NCBI RefSeq assembly: GCF_013294015.1
Contig: NZ_JABSNO010000023.1
Location: forward strand, 1-57,525
DNA from: Frigoriflavimonas asaccharolytica
GTDB lineage: Bacteria > Bacteroidota > Bacteroidia > Flavobacteriales > Weeksellaceae
Direction: 5' to 3'
DNA: 57,525 nucleotides
Shown: positions 18,740-28,542 of the stretch, one piece after another
Layout of the letters: every line of letters starts with the position of its first letter
How positions within the stretch are numbered: the stretch's first letter is position 1
The notes under the pieces: generated by a model
Seen by the model: the letters and a program-made list of their open reading frames with translations, nothing else
The model's database searches: none
What the model was told of the DNA's origin: nothing
Translations under genes and position numbers: made by a program

Positions 18740-21316
18740 TTAATTGATAGAATTATTTTCTAATTCTTTCAATTTTGAACAAATTTCTTCTAAAGTTTGT
18801 TTCAATTGTTTTGAACAAACATCAATACAAAAATATAATTTATCTTCTTGAATCATTTCTTCAAAATTAAAATCATTTAATACTGCAAGTAAAGATGTAG
18901 AAAGTTTTTTCTGTATTTCAGAATATTCGAAAAACTTAATTTCGTACAAGTCGTTTGCATTCAATTTAAAGCGGACTTCTAGTTTATATAATTCATCTTT
19001 AAATTTAAAAGTACTTAACTGAAAACCTGGGTGACCTGCAGTATTCTTGTCATCCAAATAATTTAAATTTTTAAATGGTTGAAATTTTTCGGTAGATAAA
19101 TTTTCTTTAATTTCTTCTAATTTAATGGGACGATTTTCGATATAAAATGAAAAAGTTCGCAATTCGTTATGATAACCAACAATAGTACTTCCTTTTAATA
19201 AACGAATATTATATTGATTAAACCATCTTATCGCGCCTTCACTGCAATAGATAAATATTTGTGGATTTTTTACAAAATAATATTTCCAATTTGTGTAATT
19301 TTCTTTTTTTAAAAATTTTTTTATTCTCTCATTTAAAAATTTTAAAATTTCAGATTCTTTTAAAGTTTTAATTTCTTTTAATAAACTTAATAAATTTTTA
19401 TTTTTCTCTACATCATCAAAAAGCAAACGCCAATTTTCATTTCTTGTTCTTAAAGTTCCGGCATCATTAAGACAAAGTTTAAAATTTGACTTGTTTTCTG
19501 GAAAATAATCTCCAAAAGTAAGTAAGGCTCTTTGGATTAAAAACTGTGGTATATTTTTTTTAAAATTTCTAATTGTACCAGAAAATAAGATGGATGCACG
19601 TTCTGAATAAAAAGAAAATTTATCTAAATTATATTTAAATTCAGAATCTTTACTGAACTCTAATAAAAAGTTTATTTGTCCATAAAAATATTCATGGTTT
19701 TCTAATGATAAAATTATTTTAGAAAATTCCACTTCCTTTAAAAGCGGAATTTTATTCTTCTCTTCATCAAATTGGTTTTTATCCCAAAATTTTCGAACAA
19801 AATTTACATCTAAAATACTTTGATAAACATCACTTCTACTTTGAATTTTCAAATAATCTAACTGATTTAAAGCATCATAAAAATCACTAGGAGTTTGAAT
19901 TTGTGTATTATAAATAAGATTTCTAGTGAGTCGCATCCAATTTTTAAATTCAATTTCATCGGATACTTGTCCATCAGTAACAAAATCAAGAAAGGATTTG
20001 TAATAAATAACATCCCACAATGACGGCACCGATTCTGCTTTTTTCAGAAATTTATCTGTAATCTTATTCCCTTTATTTGTAAAAGGTGCGCAATAAATTT
20101 CTGAAAGTAGACTATCACATAATTCTTTTTTTTCATTATCTAAAAGAAATGTAAAAACCTTCTCTATAAATCGTAAACAATCAATATTAAAAAAAAGTTG
20201 CTCATTTGGCAAATGATAATTTTTCAGGGAAATATATTCAATTTTTTCAAGATTAGTATTTCGTATTTTAGAGTATAAACTTGTATTTTCTAAATTAAAA
20301 ATCAATCCTAAATGTTTAATAAAATTATAATAATAATCATCTAAACGAGAAAAATCATCGTCAAATTCTTGCCAAAAATAATTAAGCCAGTCTGTATCTA
20401 TTTTTATCCAAAAATTTTCCAGCCAAATTTTATCATTTTCTTTTTTATTTACATCTTGTTCTTTATCATTATTATTTTTTAATTGTTCTTGCAACCATGC
20501 TTTAAAATGCTCAAAATCTGTTAATTGCTTTCCTCTTGCATTCATTTTAACATAAAGTTCATCAGATTGATCCAATTCATTTAAATCTAAATAATCAAAA
20601 AAAATGGGTATTTTTTTTAAATCTACATTTTTACAATCAACATTTAATTCTAATATTTTTGCATATAAATCATCAAGCATTACAAGCATTCCACGAACGG
20701 TCGAATCATTCTTCCATTTAATAAGAAAGAATTTCATATTTTCTAGAACTGTGCTTACTTTTATTTCTTTTTTTGAATTTAAATTTTTCCTAATTTCTTT
20801 TATATTTTCAACTTTGGAAATTGCCTCACTAAAATCTTTTGCTGATTTTCTATTGAGATAAAAAAAGTTATTTAACCAATCTGCATTTTCTTCGGAATCA
20901 CTTTTTAAATAAATAAGCCAAAATAAAAGGTAAAGCGTTGTAAGTCTTTGTTGTCCGTCAAGTGGAATAAATTTATTTTCGCTATTTTCATTATTTTCAG
21001 GACTTTTTAAAGATGTATTAAGTTCAAATTGAAACTGATTTGCATAAGATTTCACAGAACCCAAAATATTTTCGATAACTTCTCGGTTCTTTTGGATCAA
21101 TTTTTTATTATCTCCATCTGTTCTACCATAAACAAAACCTAAATGAAGTTTTTTATTTTCTTTTAAATGTGAAATAAGGTCTTCCACAAAATCTTGCCGA
21201 ATATCTTTTATTTTTTGAATTTGTCTCCCTTGAGCATATTCTCTTTGTATTATAGGTATTTCTATAATGTTTTTTTCAATTAAATTGTAAAATGATAATT
21301 CTTTGACTAAACTCAT
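18740..21316 (-). CDS. DUF262 domain protein, GmrSD/SspE-like, 858 aa
   Basis: The N-terminal DUF262 domain shows 'IPIIQREYAQGR' (20-31) and the ParB-like nucleotide-binding motif 'PLDGQQRLTTLYLLF' (118-132, DGQQR at 120-124). In GmrS and SspE these motifs bind and hydrolyse NTP. The remaining 700 residues are mostly charged and helical, and I see no clear HNH nuclease motif in them. Its 5' end overlaps the other DUF262 gene by 4 bp (ATGA), so the two are translationally coupled. A role in sensing or cutting modified phage DNA is inferred from the family. The region is notably rich in A+T compared with hsdM and hsdR. Confidence 0.85.
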   Translation of the reverse strand: MSLVKELSFYNLIEKNIIEIPIIQREYAQGRQIQKIKDIRQDFVEDLISHLKENKKLHLGFVYGRTDGDNKKLIQKNREVIENILGSVKSYANQFQFELNTSLKSPENNENSENKFIPLDGQQRLTTLYLLFWLIYLKSDSEENADWLNNFFYLNRKSAKDFSEAISKVENIKEIRKNLNSKKEIKVSTVLENMKFFLIKWKNDSTVRGMLVMLDDLYAKILELNVDCKNVDLKKIPIFFDYLDLNELDQSDELYVKMNARGKQLTDFEHFKAWLQEQLKNNNDKEQDVNKKENDKIWLENFWIKIDTDWLNYFWQEFDDDFSRLDDYYYNFIKHLGLIFNLENTSLYSKIRNTNLEKIEYISLKNYHLPNEQLFFNIDCLRFIEKVFTFLLDNEKKELCDSLLSEIYCAPFTNKGNKITDKFLKKAESVPSLWDVIYYKSFLDFVTDGQVSDEIEFKNWMRLTRNLIYNTQIQTPSDFYDALNQLDYLKIQSRSDVYQSILDVNFVRKFWDKNQFDEEKNKIPLLKEVEFSKIILSLENHEYFYGQINFLLEFSKDSEFKYNLDKFSFYSERASILFSGTIRNFKKNIPQFLIQRALLTFGDYFPENKSNFKLCLNDAGTLRTRNENWRLLFDDVEKNKNLLSLLKEIKTLKESEILKFLNERIKKFLKKENYTNWKYYFVKNPQIFIYCSEGAIRWFNQYNIRLLKGSTIVGYHNELRTFSFYIENRPIKLEEIKENLSTEKFQPFKNLNYLDDKNTAGHPGFQLSTFKFKDELYKLEVRFKLNANDLYEIKFFEYSEIQKKLSTSLLAVLNDFNFEEMIQEDKLYFCIDVCSKQLKQTLEEICSKLKELENNSIN

Positions 21317-23148
21317 AATAAAAATTCTTGTATTTTTTCAGAAATAGCATTTCTATAATCTTCTCTGTCGTTTTCACTCCAATATACCATCTGATTAATA
21401 TTTTCTGATTTCGAAAAACTTTTTTGAAATACTAATCTTGTTGTTAATGGAATGTAGGCGTCTTCACCTAATTCAATTTTATCCATCCCTAACAAAATAT
21501 TTCTCTTTCTTTTAAATATTTTTTTACCAAATTTAATGTTAGAAACATTATCTAAAAGACAAATATTTTCAATTTCGTGAAGTCTTAAAATTTCAGTTAA
21601 TTCCTTTGTAATTGCTTTTAAATATTCATTACTGCTTTTTAAATTATCTTTTTCGATTTGCTCATTTAAGTCTGAAAAATATCCACTAATTTTTTCAGAT
21701 TTTTGACTTTCATCTTTATTTATTTCCGCAACCATTTCCCTTAAATCGTCTCTAAATATTTTCACATCTTTCATCTCATCAAAATCTTCTACATTTTGCG
21801 CGAGGATATGCTCCAAAGTCCAAGTTTTAATGTTTTTCAATCTGTTGAAAGGAAATTGATTATAAGGATCTTTTATCTCGGTTACTGCTATATTAAAAAG
21901 TATAAGTAATCTCGTAATATTTACATTATCATCACCGTATTTTAATTTATTGGTGTCGTATTTTTCCTTTAAATGATTTCCATTCTCTATAAACTCTGTT
22001 GAAAGAATCTTTTTTAATTCCTCTTCAAATTTCTCTTTATTTTCGATTTTTTCAAATTCTTCGTTTAAATTTTCAATATTTTTTAAATCTAAATTAATAA
22101 TTGCACCAACCAAATGATAAATCCTACGGTTTTGAAACCATTCTTCCAATCTACTATACAAATTACCGATTTCATTCCAACTTGGTTTTTCGTCACTATT
22201 TTTAAAAGCGTCATTGTAAAGTCTGTAAGCGTGAAGTCGATCATCATTTATACCTCGTCCTTTTATTATTTCAAATAAAAGATTAATTCTATTTGCTTCT
22301 TCGTCACTGTATTTTTTATTACTAACAAAATACCAGAACCTATCATTTTGCAAATTGTGCTCAATTTCATTCCACTCTTCTGCAAAAGTATTAAGTTCAT
22401 AATTTTGGCGCGTAATATCTTTCTCATTATTTATATCTAAAACGAAAAGCGCCTTAATAAGTTCTGCTTGTTCCAAACTTATTTTACCATCATTGAATTT
22501 TAGAAATGAAGAAGCAACACTTTCGTCTTCTTCTTGTAAAACTTTTTCATACCAGATAACTCTAGTGTGATTTAACAAAGTATCCTTGAAGTTTTCAATA
22601 AATTCCAAGTCTAAATTCTTTAAATAAATTTTACAAATTTGATAAGCACGAAAAAAATAAAAATTATCTACTGAATTCTCGATTGCATTATTTTCCTCAC
22701 AGAATTTTTTCCAATAATTGAAAATTTCGTTATCTGTTATACTATAATCTTTATGATTTATAAGAATTTCTTCAGAATATTTATAATTTGAAATTTCATC
22801 CAGAAAAATATTTTTACCGTCATCACAATTTCCCCTTGTTGCATAAGAAAGCGTATAGAAATTACGTAAACCTAAAGCACTTAAAATAATATAAAGCGTT
22901 GTCGCTCTTTGTTGACCATCTATTAATTCCTTTTGATCGCCTGTTGTTTTCACAACCAATGGTTGTAGACAATAAAAATTCGCAAAAAAATCTTTGGAAT
23001 TTCTTTGGTCGGTATATTCATTTATATCTTCTAAAAGATCTACAACTTCCTGAATTCCCCATCTGTAACCTCGTTGGTACTTTTCTATTAAAAAATTATA
23101 ACATTTCAATTCTGCAACTGTCTTTGTAGATGTTTCTTTTTCTTCCAT
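21313..23148 (-). CDS. DUF262-DUF1524 protein, GmrSD-like nuclease, 611 aa
   Basis: A DUF262 domain occupies the N-terminal part: 'EKYQRGYRW' (22-30) and 'ELIDGQQRATTLYIIL' (74-89), the GQQR nucleotide-binding loop. In the middle-to-C-terminal part 'TWTLEHILAQN' supplies the His-rich motif of the DUF1524 HNH-like nuclease. This is the classical layout of GmrSD-type modification-dependent restriction enzymes. It follows hsdS by 18 bp and overlaps the next DUF262 gene by 4 bp. The pair inside a type I operon suggests a combined system acting on both unmodified and modified phage DNA (inference). Confidence 0.87.
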   Translation of the reverse strand: MEEKETSTKTVAELKCYNFLIEKYQRGYRWGIQEVVDLLEDINEYTDQRNSKDFFANFYCLQPLVVKTTGDQKELIDGQQRATTLYIILSALGLRNFYTLSYATRGNCDDGKNIFLDEISNYKYSEEILINHKDYSITDNEIFNYWKKFCEENNAIENSVDNFYFFRAYQICKIYLKNLDLEFIENFKDTLLNHTRVIWYEKVLQEEDESVASSFLKFNDGKISLEQAELIKALFVLDINNEKDITRQNYELNTFAEEWNEIEHNLQNDRFWYFVSNKKYSDEEANRINLLFEIIKGRGINDDRLHAYRLYNDAFKNSDEKPSWNEIGNLYSRLEEWFQNRRIYHLVGAIINLDLKNIENLNEEFEKIENKEKFEEELKKILSTEFIENGNHLKEKYDTNKLKYGDDNVNITRLLILFNIAVTEIKDPYNQFPFNRLKNIKTWTLEHILAQNVEDFDEMKDVKIFRDDLREMVAEINKDESQKSEKISGYFSDLNEQIEKDNLKSSNEYLKAITKELTEILRLHEIENICLLDNVSNIKFGKKIFKRKRNILLGMDKIELGEDAYIPLTTRLVFQKSFSKSENINQMVYWSENDREDYRNAISEKIQEFLL

Positions 23149-23166
23149 AATCTATTTTTTTATTCC

Positions 23167-24435
23167 TTAAACCAACCTCACTCTCCCAGTAAGCAATTCC
23201 TGCATCATGCCTTGTTTGATTTGGCGGGCTTTGTGTAGTTTTTCTTCCAGCGCTTCGATTTCTAAATCCATATCAGATAAAATCGTGGCGATGCGCGTTT
23301 GCTCCGAAAGTGATGGAATAGAAAGTTCTAAACTTTTGACTTTGTTTGGGCTGATTTCCAAAAATGTACTTCCCGAAGCGTTTTTTAATAATTCTTCCTT
23401 TTTTGTTGACATCAAATAATAAATAAATTCCACGTTGACGGTTTCTTTGCAAATTATTGATTGAAATCCCTGATTAGTAGATGCTTCGACTTTAAGAATA
23501 CCCAAGTCTCCAATTCCTGCTCTAGAAGTAAGTAAAATTGTATTTATCGGTAAGATATTAGCGGAAGAATTTTTAAATCCTAAATCACTTATTTTCCTTT
23601 TGCTGGAATATAAGTATTTATCATATCCAACTTCTGTTGGTGTGAACCATTCAATATGACCATTCCAATAATTTGAAATAAATGTACTTGGGGTTCCTCC
23701 TCCAACAATATCTGCAACTTCCCCCAACTTCTTAACTTCCCAATCCTCTTTCGGCGTCAACAATTCCTGCATCGCACCTTGTTTGATGAGGCGTTTTTTG
23801 GCTAAAACTTCTTCGATGCTATCAATCCAGGAATCGCAATCACTTAATGCCATTGCAATGGCTTCTTGCTCCGCGAGTGGTGGAAGTGGAATTTGAAAAG
23901 TTTTAATTTCATTAGAATTAATTCCGGGTTGACCACTTCGCATTGAATTAGAAATAATCCAATCTTTGTAAACTTTTGTTTGAGTGTTATAAAATAAATA
24001 TTCTGCCTTACAGATTTCAATATTTGGCTTTATTCTAATTAAAAATCCTGCAAATACTAAATCTCCATTTGCAACAATATGTAAATATGTTTTACCAACA
24101 CTTGCGCCCGTTCTTGCAAAAACTATATCACCTTTTTCTAAATAATAATTTTTAGAGTTTATATCGTTTACAGATGACAAATTCTTTTTAATAAATTTTC
24201 CATCCTCGTCAATATCAGTTATCCGCAAGTAAGTTGGTAAACCAAGTTTGTATTCTACTGCGGCGGCATTAATACCATAATTAGGATTTTCAATCAATAA
24301 TTTTCCCAGATTTTCCACTTCCCAATCCTCCGGAATCAAACCAATCTCCGTCTGTTTCATTCCTTTTTCTATATTATTTCCTTTGGTGGAATGGCTTTCC
24401 GCTTCGCTCCTATTCATCTTCGTTTCCGTTACCAT
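23167..24435 (-). CDS. hsdS: Type I restriction specificity subunit S
   Basis: A 422-residue HsdS with two target recognition domains. The first begins at about residue 30 ('IGLIPEDWEVENLGKL') and the second at about 225 ('KEDWEVKKLGEVADIVGGGTPS'). The two conserved spacer helices are 'LPPLAEQEAIAMALSDCDSWIDSIEEVLAKKRL' (about 184-216) and 'IPSLSEQTRIATILSDMDLEIEALEEK' near the C-terminus. Each ends in 'IKQGxMQELLT'. It sets the bipartite DNA target for methylation and cleavage. The start overlaps the hsdM stop by 7 bp. The two TRDs are dissimilar, so the target is expected to be asymmetric; the target itself cannot be read from sequence. Confidence 0.95.
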   Translation of the reverse strand: MVTETKMNRSEAESHSTKGNNIEKGMKQTEIGLIPEDWEVENLGKLLIENPNYGINAAAVEYKLGLPTYLRITDIDEDGKFIKKNLSSVNDINSKNYYLEKGDIVFARTGASVGKTYLHIVANGDLVFAGFLIRIKPNIEICKAEYLFYNTQTKVYKDWIISNSMRSGQPGINSNEIKTFQIPLPPLAEQEAIAMALSDCDSWIDSIEEVLAKKRLIKQGAMQELLTPKEDWEVKKLGEVADIVGGGTPSTFISNYWNGHIEWFTPTEVGYDKYLYSSKRKISDLGFKNSSANILPINTILLTSRAGIGDLGILKVEASTNQGFQSIICKETVNVEFIYYLMSTKKEELLKNASGSTFLEISPNKVKSLELSIPSLSEQTRIATILSDMDLEIEALEEKLHKARQIKQGMMQELLTGRVRLV

Positions 24436-26927
24436 ACCAATCCCATTTTTTCTAAATGTGCCGTCACTTTGGTTTCGGCACTTGCCAATTCCGTTTGAGA
24501 ATTTGCCAAAGTAGTGGCATATCGTTCTGCCAAAGCATTTATTCTTTGGGTTAAACCCTGGGAAATTTCATCTTGCTCTTGGTGCAAAGTGCTTATTAAA
24601 TGCGCTTTCCACTTATGGTTGAGAACCAAATCTTTTAATTCGGCTTCGGTTAGTTTTGCATATTTTGCAATTACTTCTTTTTCCAGATCGGTTTGCAAAA
24701 TTTTAATTTTAGCATTGGCTTTTTTTATGCTTTCTGCTTCTGCCAAATACGTTTCTAAAATTTCAACTTCAGTTTTGGGTGTATTGTTTCCGTAAGAAAT
24801 AGAAGGTTCTGCCACCATTCTCAATTCTTCTTTCTGTTTTATTTTTAATAATTTAGAAACCTCGCTTGCATTCACTTTTTCCAAATCTGCAAACAAACCT
24901 TCTTCACCTTGTGCTGAGCCTGTCGAAGTATGCTCTTCTTCTATTTCTGCCATCGTGGCTTGGGAATTTTCTACGCTTTGTTGTGCCGTTTCTATTTTCT
25001 CTAAAAAAGCTGCAAAATAAACTTGGCTCAATAATTCTGGCGAAATCATCCTGCCTTCTACTCCAGCAAGACCTGCCACTTCTTTATCTTTTCCAGGTTT
25101 GCCATCCTTGCCTTTTTTTCCTTTAATGATGCTTCGTTCCCATTCGTTTCCGGCTTTCCAACCATCCAAAGAAATAGAATAGACATCGTCTTGCATGGTT
25201 TCTTGCCAATAAGACATGGCGTGTTGGTACAAATCATAGCCTTCTACCAAAGTATTATTTTCAAAGGCTTTCAGCAGACTTTCACTCATTTGGGCTATTA
25301 AATCTTTGCCGTTGCAATGCTCTTCCAAAGTGTCCCAAATTTCAAATTGCTGGTCTAACCAAGCATTAAAAGTTTGGTTTAAAGTTTCATTAAAAGCCTT
25401 AAATTCTGGATGATTAAAAATGGTGGTTTTAATATCGGCAGTTGCTGCATTTAGTTTCACGTAACCTTCTCGCAAAGGTGAGAACAAATCATGTTTCAGT
25501 TTTGGGTAAGCGTTCCAGTAGGTTTGCATGGCTTCCAAATCTCGCAACGGAATTCCACCTTGCAAATGCGCCAATAAATCTTGAATATCTTCGCTTTCCT
25601 GCGTATCTATATAGCGAGGAATATTGAGATTGTAATCGTTTTTTTCGTCGGCAATTTCAGTTATAGAAACCATTCGGCTGTATTTGGGAACTTCTTGCAT
25701 TTGGGTAAATACATCGGTAATCTTGCGCAAATCTTGCTCTCGCAATCGGTTTTTGTTGCCATCTTTTAAGAAACCTTTGCTGGCATCCATCATAAAAATA
25801 CCTTTGCGATGTTCTGCATTTTCTTTATCTAAAACAATAATACACGCCGGAATTCCCGTACCATAAAACAAATTTGCTGGCAAACCGATAATTCCTTTAA
25901 TATAACCTTTCTTCAAAATATTTTTTCGGATCTCGCCTTCTGCATTTCCACGAAACAAAACACCGTGTGGCAAAACTACCGCGGCTTTTCCTTTGGCTTT
26001 CATGGATTGCAAAATATGCAGTAGAAAAGCATAATCTCCATTTTTTTCGGGCGGAACACCCAAAGTAAAGCGTTCAAATTCGTCACTTTCTATATTCACG
26101 CCATTGCTCCAACTCTTCAAAGAAAAAGGTGGATTGGCAATCACATAATCAAAACGTTTCAAACTGCCATCTGCTTCTTTGTAGGCTGGTCTTGTCAAGG
26201 TATTATCGGCAACAATCGTTCTTGTTTCAGCACCATGCAAAATCATGTTCATGTTGGCTAAATTGGAGGTGGTAGTTTCCTTTTCCTGACCATACAAATC
26301 TATCTCTTTTCCAGCCTCATTCATAACTTTCAGCAATAGTGAACCTGATCCGCAAGTAGGATCGTATGCAGTGGTTTGACGGGAAGAATTCCTTGGTGTT
26401 ATACCAATCACTTTTGCTAAAATCCGAGAAACTTCTGCTGGTGTATAAAACTGACCTTTGGATTTCCCAGATTCTGTAGCAAAATGACGCATCAAATATT
26501 CATAAGCATCGCCCAAAATATCATCGCCTTCCGCAGAATTTTTAGAAAAATCTAAAGAATTATCATTAAAAATTCTAACCAAATTGGAAACAGTTTCCAC
26601 CAGATCTTTTCCTTTGCCTAATTTAGATTCATCGTTAAAATCGGGAAAATCATTCAGACCATTCGCTTCTTTTATAGGATTTAAAATTTGTTTATTGATT
26701 TTATCTCCAATTTCGGTATTCCCAATCAAATTCACCATATCTTGAAAGGAAGCACCATCTGGAATTTCGATGGCAAAATCTTGATCAGATTGTGCTTTAT
26801 CTGAAATATACTTCACGAATAACATCGTGAGTACATAATCTTTGTATTGAGAGGCGTCCATTCCGCCGCGTAATTCGTCGCAACTCGCCCAAAGTGAGCG
26901 GTAGAGTTCTGTTTTTTTGATGGCCAT
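24429..26927 (-). CDS. hsdM: Type I restriction DNA methyltransferase subunit M
   Basis: First gene of the restriction operon, 832 residues. HsdM features are in order: N-terminal helical domain ('LFVKYISDKA'), 'SKGQFYTPAEVSRIL' (155-170), SAM-binding 'DPTCGSGSLLLKV' (189-201) and catalytic NPPF (265-268) for N6-adenine methylation. The protein is longer than the usual 500-550 residues because a C-terminal helical extension of about 280 residues follows. Within that extension the peptide 'STGSAQG' at about 666-672 comes from an inserted REP-like sequence (listed separately). Together with HsdS it methylates host DNA and forms the restriction complex with HsdR. Confidence 0.95.
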   Translation of the reverse strand: MAIKKTELYRSLWASCDELRGGMDASQYKDYVLTMLFVKYISDKAQSDQDFAIEIPDGASFQDMVNLIGNTEIGDKINKQILNPIKEANGLNDFPDFNDESKLGKGKDLVETVSNLVRIFNDNSLDFSKNSAEGDDILGDAYEYLMRHFATESGKSKGQFYTPAEVSRILAKVIGITPRNSSRQTTAYDPTCGSGSLLLKVMNEAGKEIDLYGQEKETTTSNLANMNMILHGAETRTIVADNTLTRPAYKEADGSLKRFDYVIANPPFSLKSWSNGVNIESDEFERFTLGVPPEKNGDYAFLLHILQSMKAKGKAAVVLPHGVLFRGNAEGEIRKNILKKGYIKGIIGLPANLFYGTGIPACIIVLDKENAEHRKGIFMMDASKGFLKDGNKNRLREQDLRKITDVFTQMQEVPKYSRMVSITEIADEKNDYNLNIPRYIDTQESEDIQDLLAHLQGGIPLRDLEAMQTYWNAYPKLKHDLFSPLREGYVKLNAATADIKTTIFNHPEFKAFNETLNQTFNAWLDQQFEIWDTLEEHCNGKDLIAQMSESLLKAFENNTLVEGYDLYQHAMSYWQETMQDDVYSISLDGWKAGNEWERSIIKGKKGKDGKPGKDKEVAGLAGVEGRMISPELLSQVYFAAFLEKIETAQQSVENSQATMAEIEEEHTSTGSAQGEEGLFADLEKVNASEVSKLLKIKQKEELRMVAEPSISYGNNTPKTEVEILETYLAEAESIKKANAKIKILQTDLEKEVIAKYAKLTEAELKDLVLNHKWKAHLISTLHQEQDEISQGLTQRINALAERYATTLANSQTELASAETKVTAHLEKMGLVW
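24907..24930. repeat. REP-like CTTCGACAGGCTCAG element inserted in frame within hsdM
   Basis: The plus strand reads CCTTGTGCTGAGCCTGTCGAAG from 24907, whose complement contains CTTCGACAGGCTCAGCAC. This motif is a very common intergenic repeat in Bacteroidota and other bacteria. Here it lies inside the hsdM coding sequence and keeps the frame, adding the peptide 'STGSAQG' to an acidic, flexible stretch. From memory the motif is normally intergenic, so its place in a gene is unusual. Confidence 0.7.
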
Positions 26928-27044
26928 ATAAATGAAAAAAAAATGATATTAAAGCTAAATTTTTTGAACAGCACAAAGTACGAAATTTTGAAAGTGTAGC
27001 ATTATGGGAATCCGTAAAATGGGGAAATAAAATGAAAATACTTT

Positions 27045-27227
27045 TAGAGCCTGTTTAAAATTATATTAAAACCACAAAAGGAACAAAAGTTTCAGAAAAT
27101 TAAACACTTTTTAAAGTATAAATAAGTGTATTGTGCCTTATTTTCACTTTAAAAAGAATTATTTAAGCTCATTTTTTTGTTCCTTTTGTGGTTAAAATTA
27201 TTTTTATAAAAAATTTAAACAAGCTCT
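27045..27227. repeat. Imperfect palindromic element, MITE-like, about 183 bp
   Basis: The two ends are inverted copies. The left arm reads AGAGCCTGTTTAAA, then ACCACAAAAGGAACAAAA at 27071-27088. The right arm ends TTTAAACAAGCTCT and carries the matching TTTTGTTCCTTTTGTGGT at about 27175-27192. An inner pair (CACTTTTTAAAGT / ACTTTAAAAAG) extends the palindrome. No gene is inside. It fills most of the gap between hsdM and the next gene. Either a non-autonomous mobile element or a conserved flavobacterial intergenic repeat fits. Confidence 0.6.
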
Positions 27228-27230
27228 TAA

Positions 27231-27926
27231 TTATTTATTTTTCGGGATGCTAAAATGCCATTTTTCGATAAGCGCAGTTGCTGGTTTTGCGGCAATTTGA
27301 AATTTATCTACGGGTAAAACGTGGCAGATTTCTGCGTCTTCATTTTTCAAAATAATTGCGTTACTAGAAATTTCTAGCGTTCCCGTGAAGGTGAAAGACT
27401 CGCCACGAAAGGTAGACCAGGTTTCTACGGTACTTTCTAATTTGAATTTTTGCCCGATTTCTTTGGCATAACTTTCTACAAATTCTTGGTAGAAATATTC
27501 GGTGTCTTTGGCTAAAGTTTTCACGGTGATTTCTGAAAAACCTGTTTTGGTAGCAAATTCAGATTGCACAAGTTTCAAGCCCAATATTTTTTCAAAACTT
27601 TCTAGTTGATAGTCTTGCCACTCTTCTTCTGGATCATTGAGTTTTTCTAATAATTTTTCTGCGACATATTCGCTAAAATCTTCATCTAGCAAATCCAGTT
27701 GAAAATAATGCCAAGGATATTTGGCATGTAGTTCATCAAAAGCATCATAAAATGCCTCATGCATAATTGGCGTTTTTTGGAAATTGTCTTCTTTATCAAG
27801 TTCTATATCCTTGATTTCTAAAAAGTAATCATAACCTAAATTTGGACCTTTCCAAATGCTACAAATTTCTACTGTACCCGCATGTTCTAAAAAGCGCAAT
27901 CTTGTTTCTTTTTGATTTTCCATCAT
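27231..27926 (-). CDS. Hypothetical protein, 231 aa
   Basis: An acidic soluble protein beginning MMENQKETRLRFLEHAGTVEICSIWKGPNLGYDYFLEI. The first half looks beta-rich and the middle contains 'KYPWHYFQLDLLDEDFSEYVAEKLLEKLNDPEEEW'. No signal peptide, membrane helix or catalytic motif is visible. The stop codon is directly beside the palindromic element at 27045-27227. I do not recognise the family. It stands alone between the restriction operon and the SrfB/SrfC operon, where small accessory or immunity proteins are common. Confidence 0.6.
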   Translation of the reverse strand: MMENQKETRLRFLEHAGTVEICSIWKGPNLGYDYFLEIKDIELDKEDNFQKTPIMHEAFYDAFDELHAKYPWHYFQLDLLDEDFSEYVAEKLLEKLNDPEEEWQDYQLESFEKILGLKLVQSEFATKTGFSEITVKTLAKDTEYFYQEFVESYAKEIGQKFKLESTVETWSTFRGESFTFTGTLEISSNAIILKNEDAEICHVLPVDKFQIAAKPATALIEKWHFSIPKNK

Positions 27927-28542
27927 TTTAAATTTTAATATTAAACGTTAATTCTGGGTAAAGATAAATGGCGCTAACGTCAAAATGAGTCGTTTTGAAA
28001 TTTGTTTTAATTATTTTTTACTATTGAGGAACAAGTGAAGATTATTTTGGGTGGAAAAATTATTTGCTGATAAAAGCCGAAATTTAAAACTAAAGCTCCG
28101 AATTTTTGATTCGGTAAGTAGGGGAATATTACATTGACGTTGAAGAATTTAGGGCTTTCTTCAAACAACATAGATAGCATTAATAAATTCCCAAGTAATT
28201 CTGAGGATTTAGATAAATAAATGCATCACTCTGAGTGCGAAAACGCAAAAACAAAGTTTTGCTAGATGGAATCTTAAAGATTTTACAAATCGCCATTAAT
28301 TCTAATTTTACAAAACTTCAATAGAAAGTTTATAGAATTTATATTCTAATAAATCAAAACTTCCAATCTAAAAATATCTATTCAAAAGTTGTAGAATCAA
28401 TTTACAGTAAGGAAAATTCATTTTGAAAAGAAAAAGAAGTTTTGAGCTTTAAACCAAAATTTAGGTGGTTGATTTGCATTAATAATTGCTTGGCAATTTG
28501 CGAGAGGAATTTGCAGATTTAGGTAATTAAATTGAACATCTG
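27927..28542. other. 616-bp intergenic region downstream of the Srf-like operon
   Basis: No credible gene is present. A small hairpin (CCGAAT at 28098-28103 pairing with ATTCGG at 28109-28114) is the only clear structure, and it lacks a good T-run on either side. The right end lies after the last gene of the Srf-like operon, and no canonical terminator is visible there. Confidence 0.5.
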
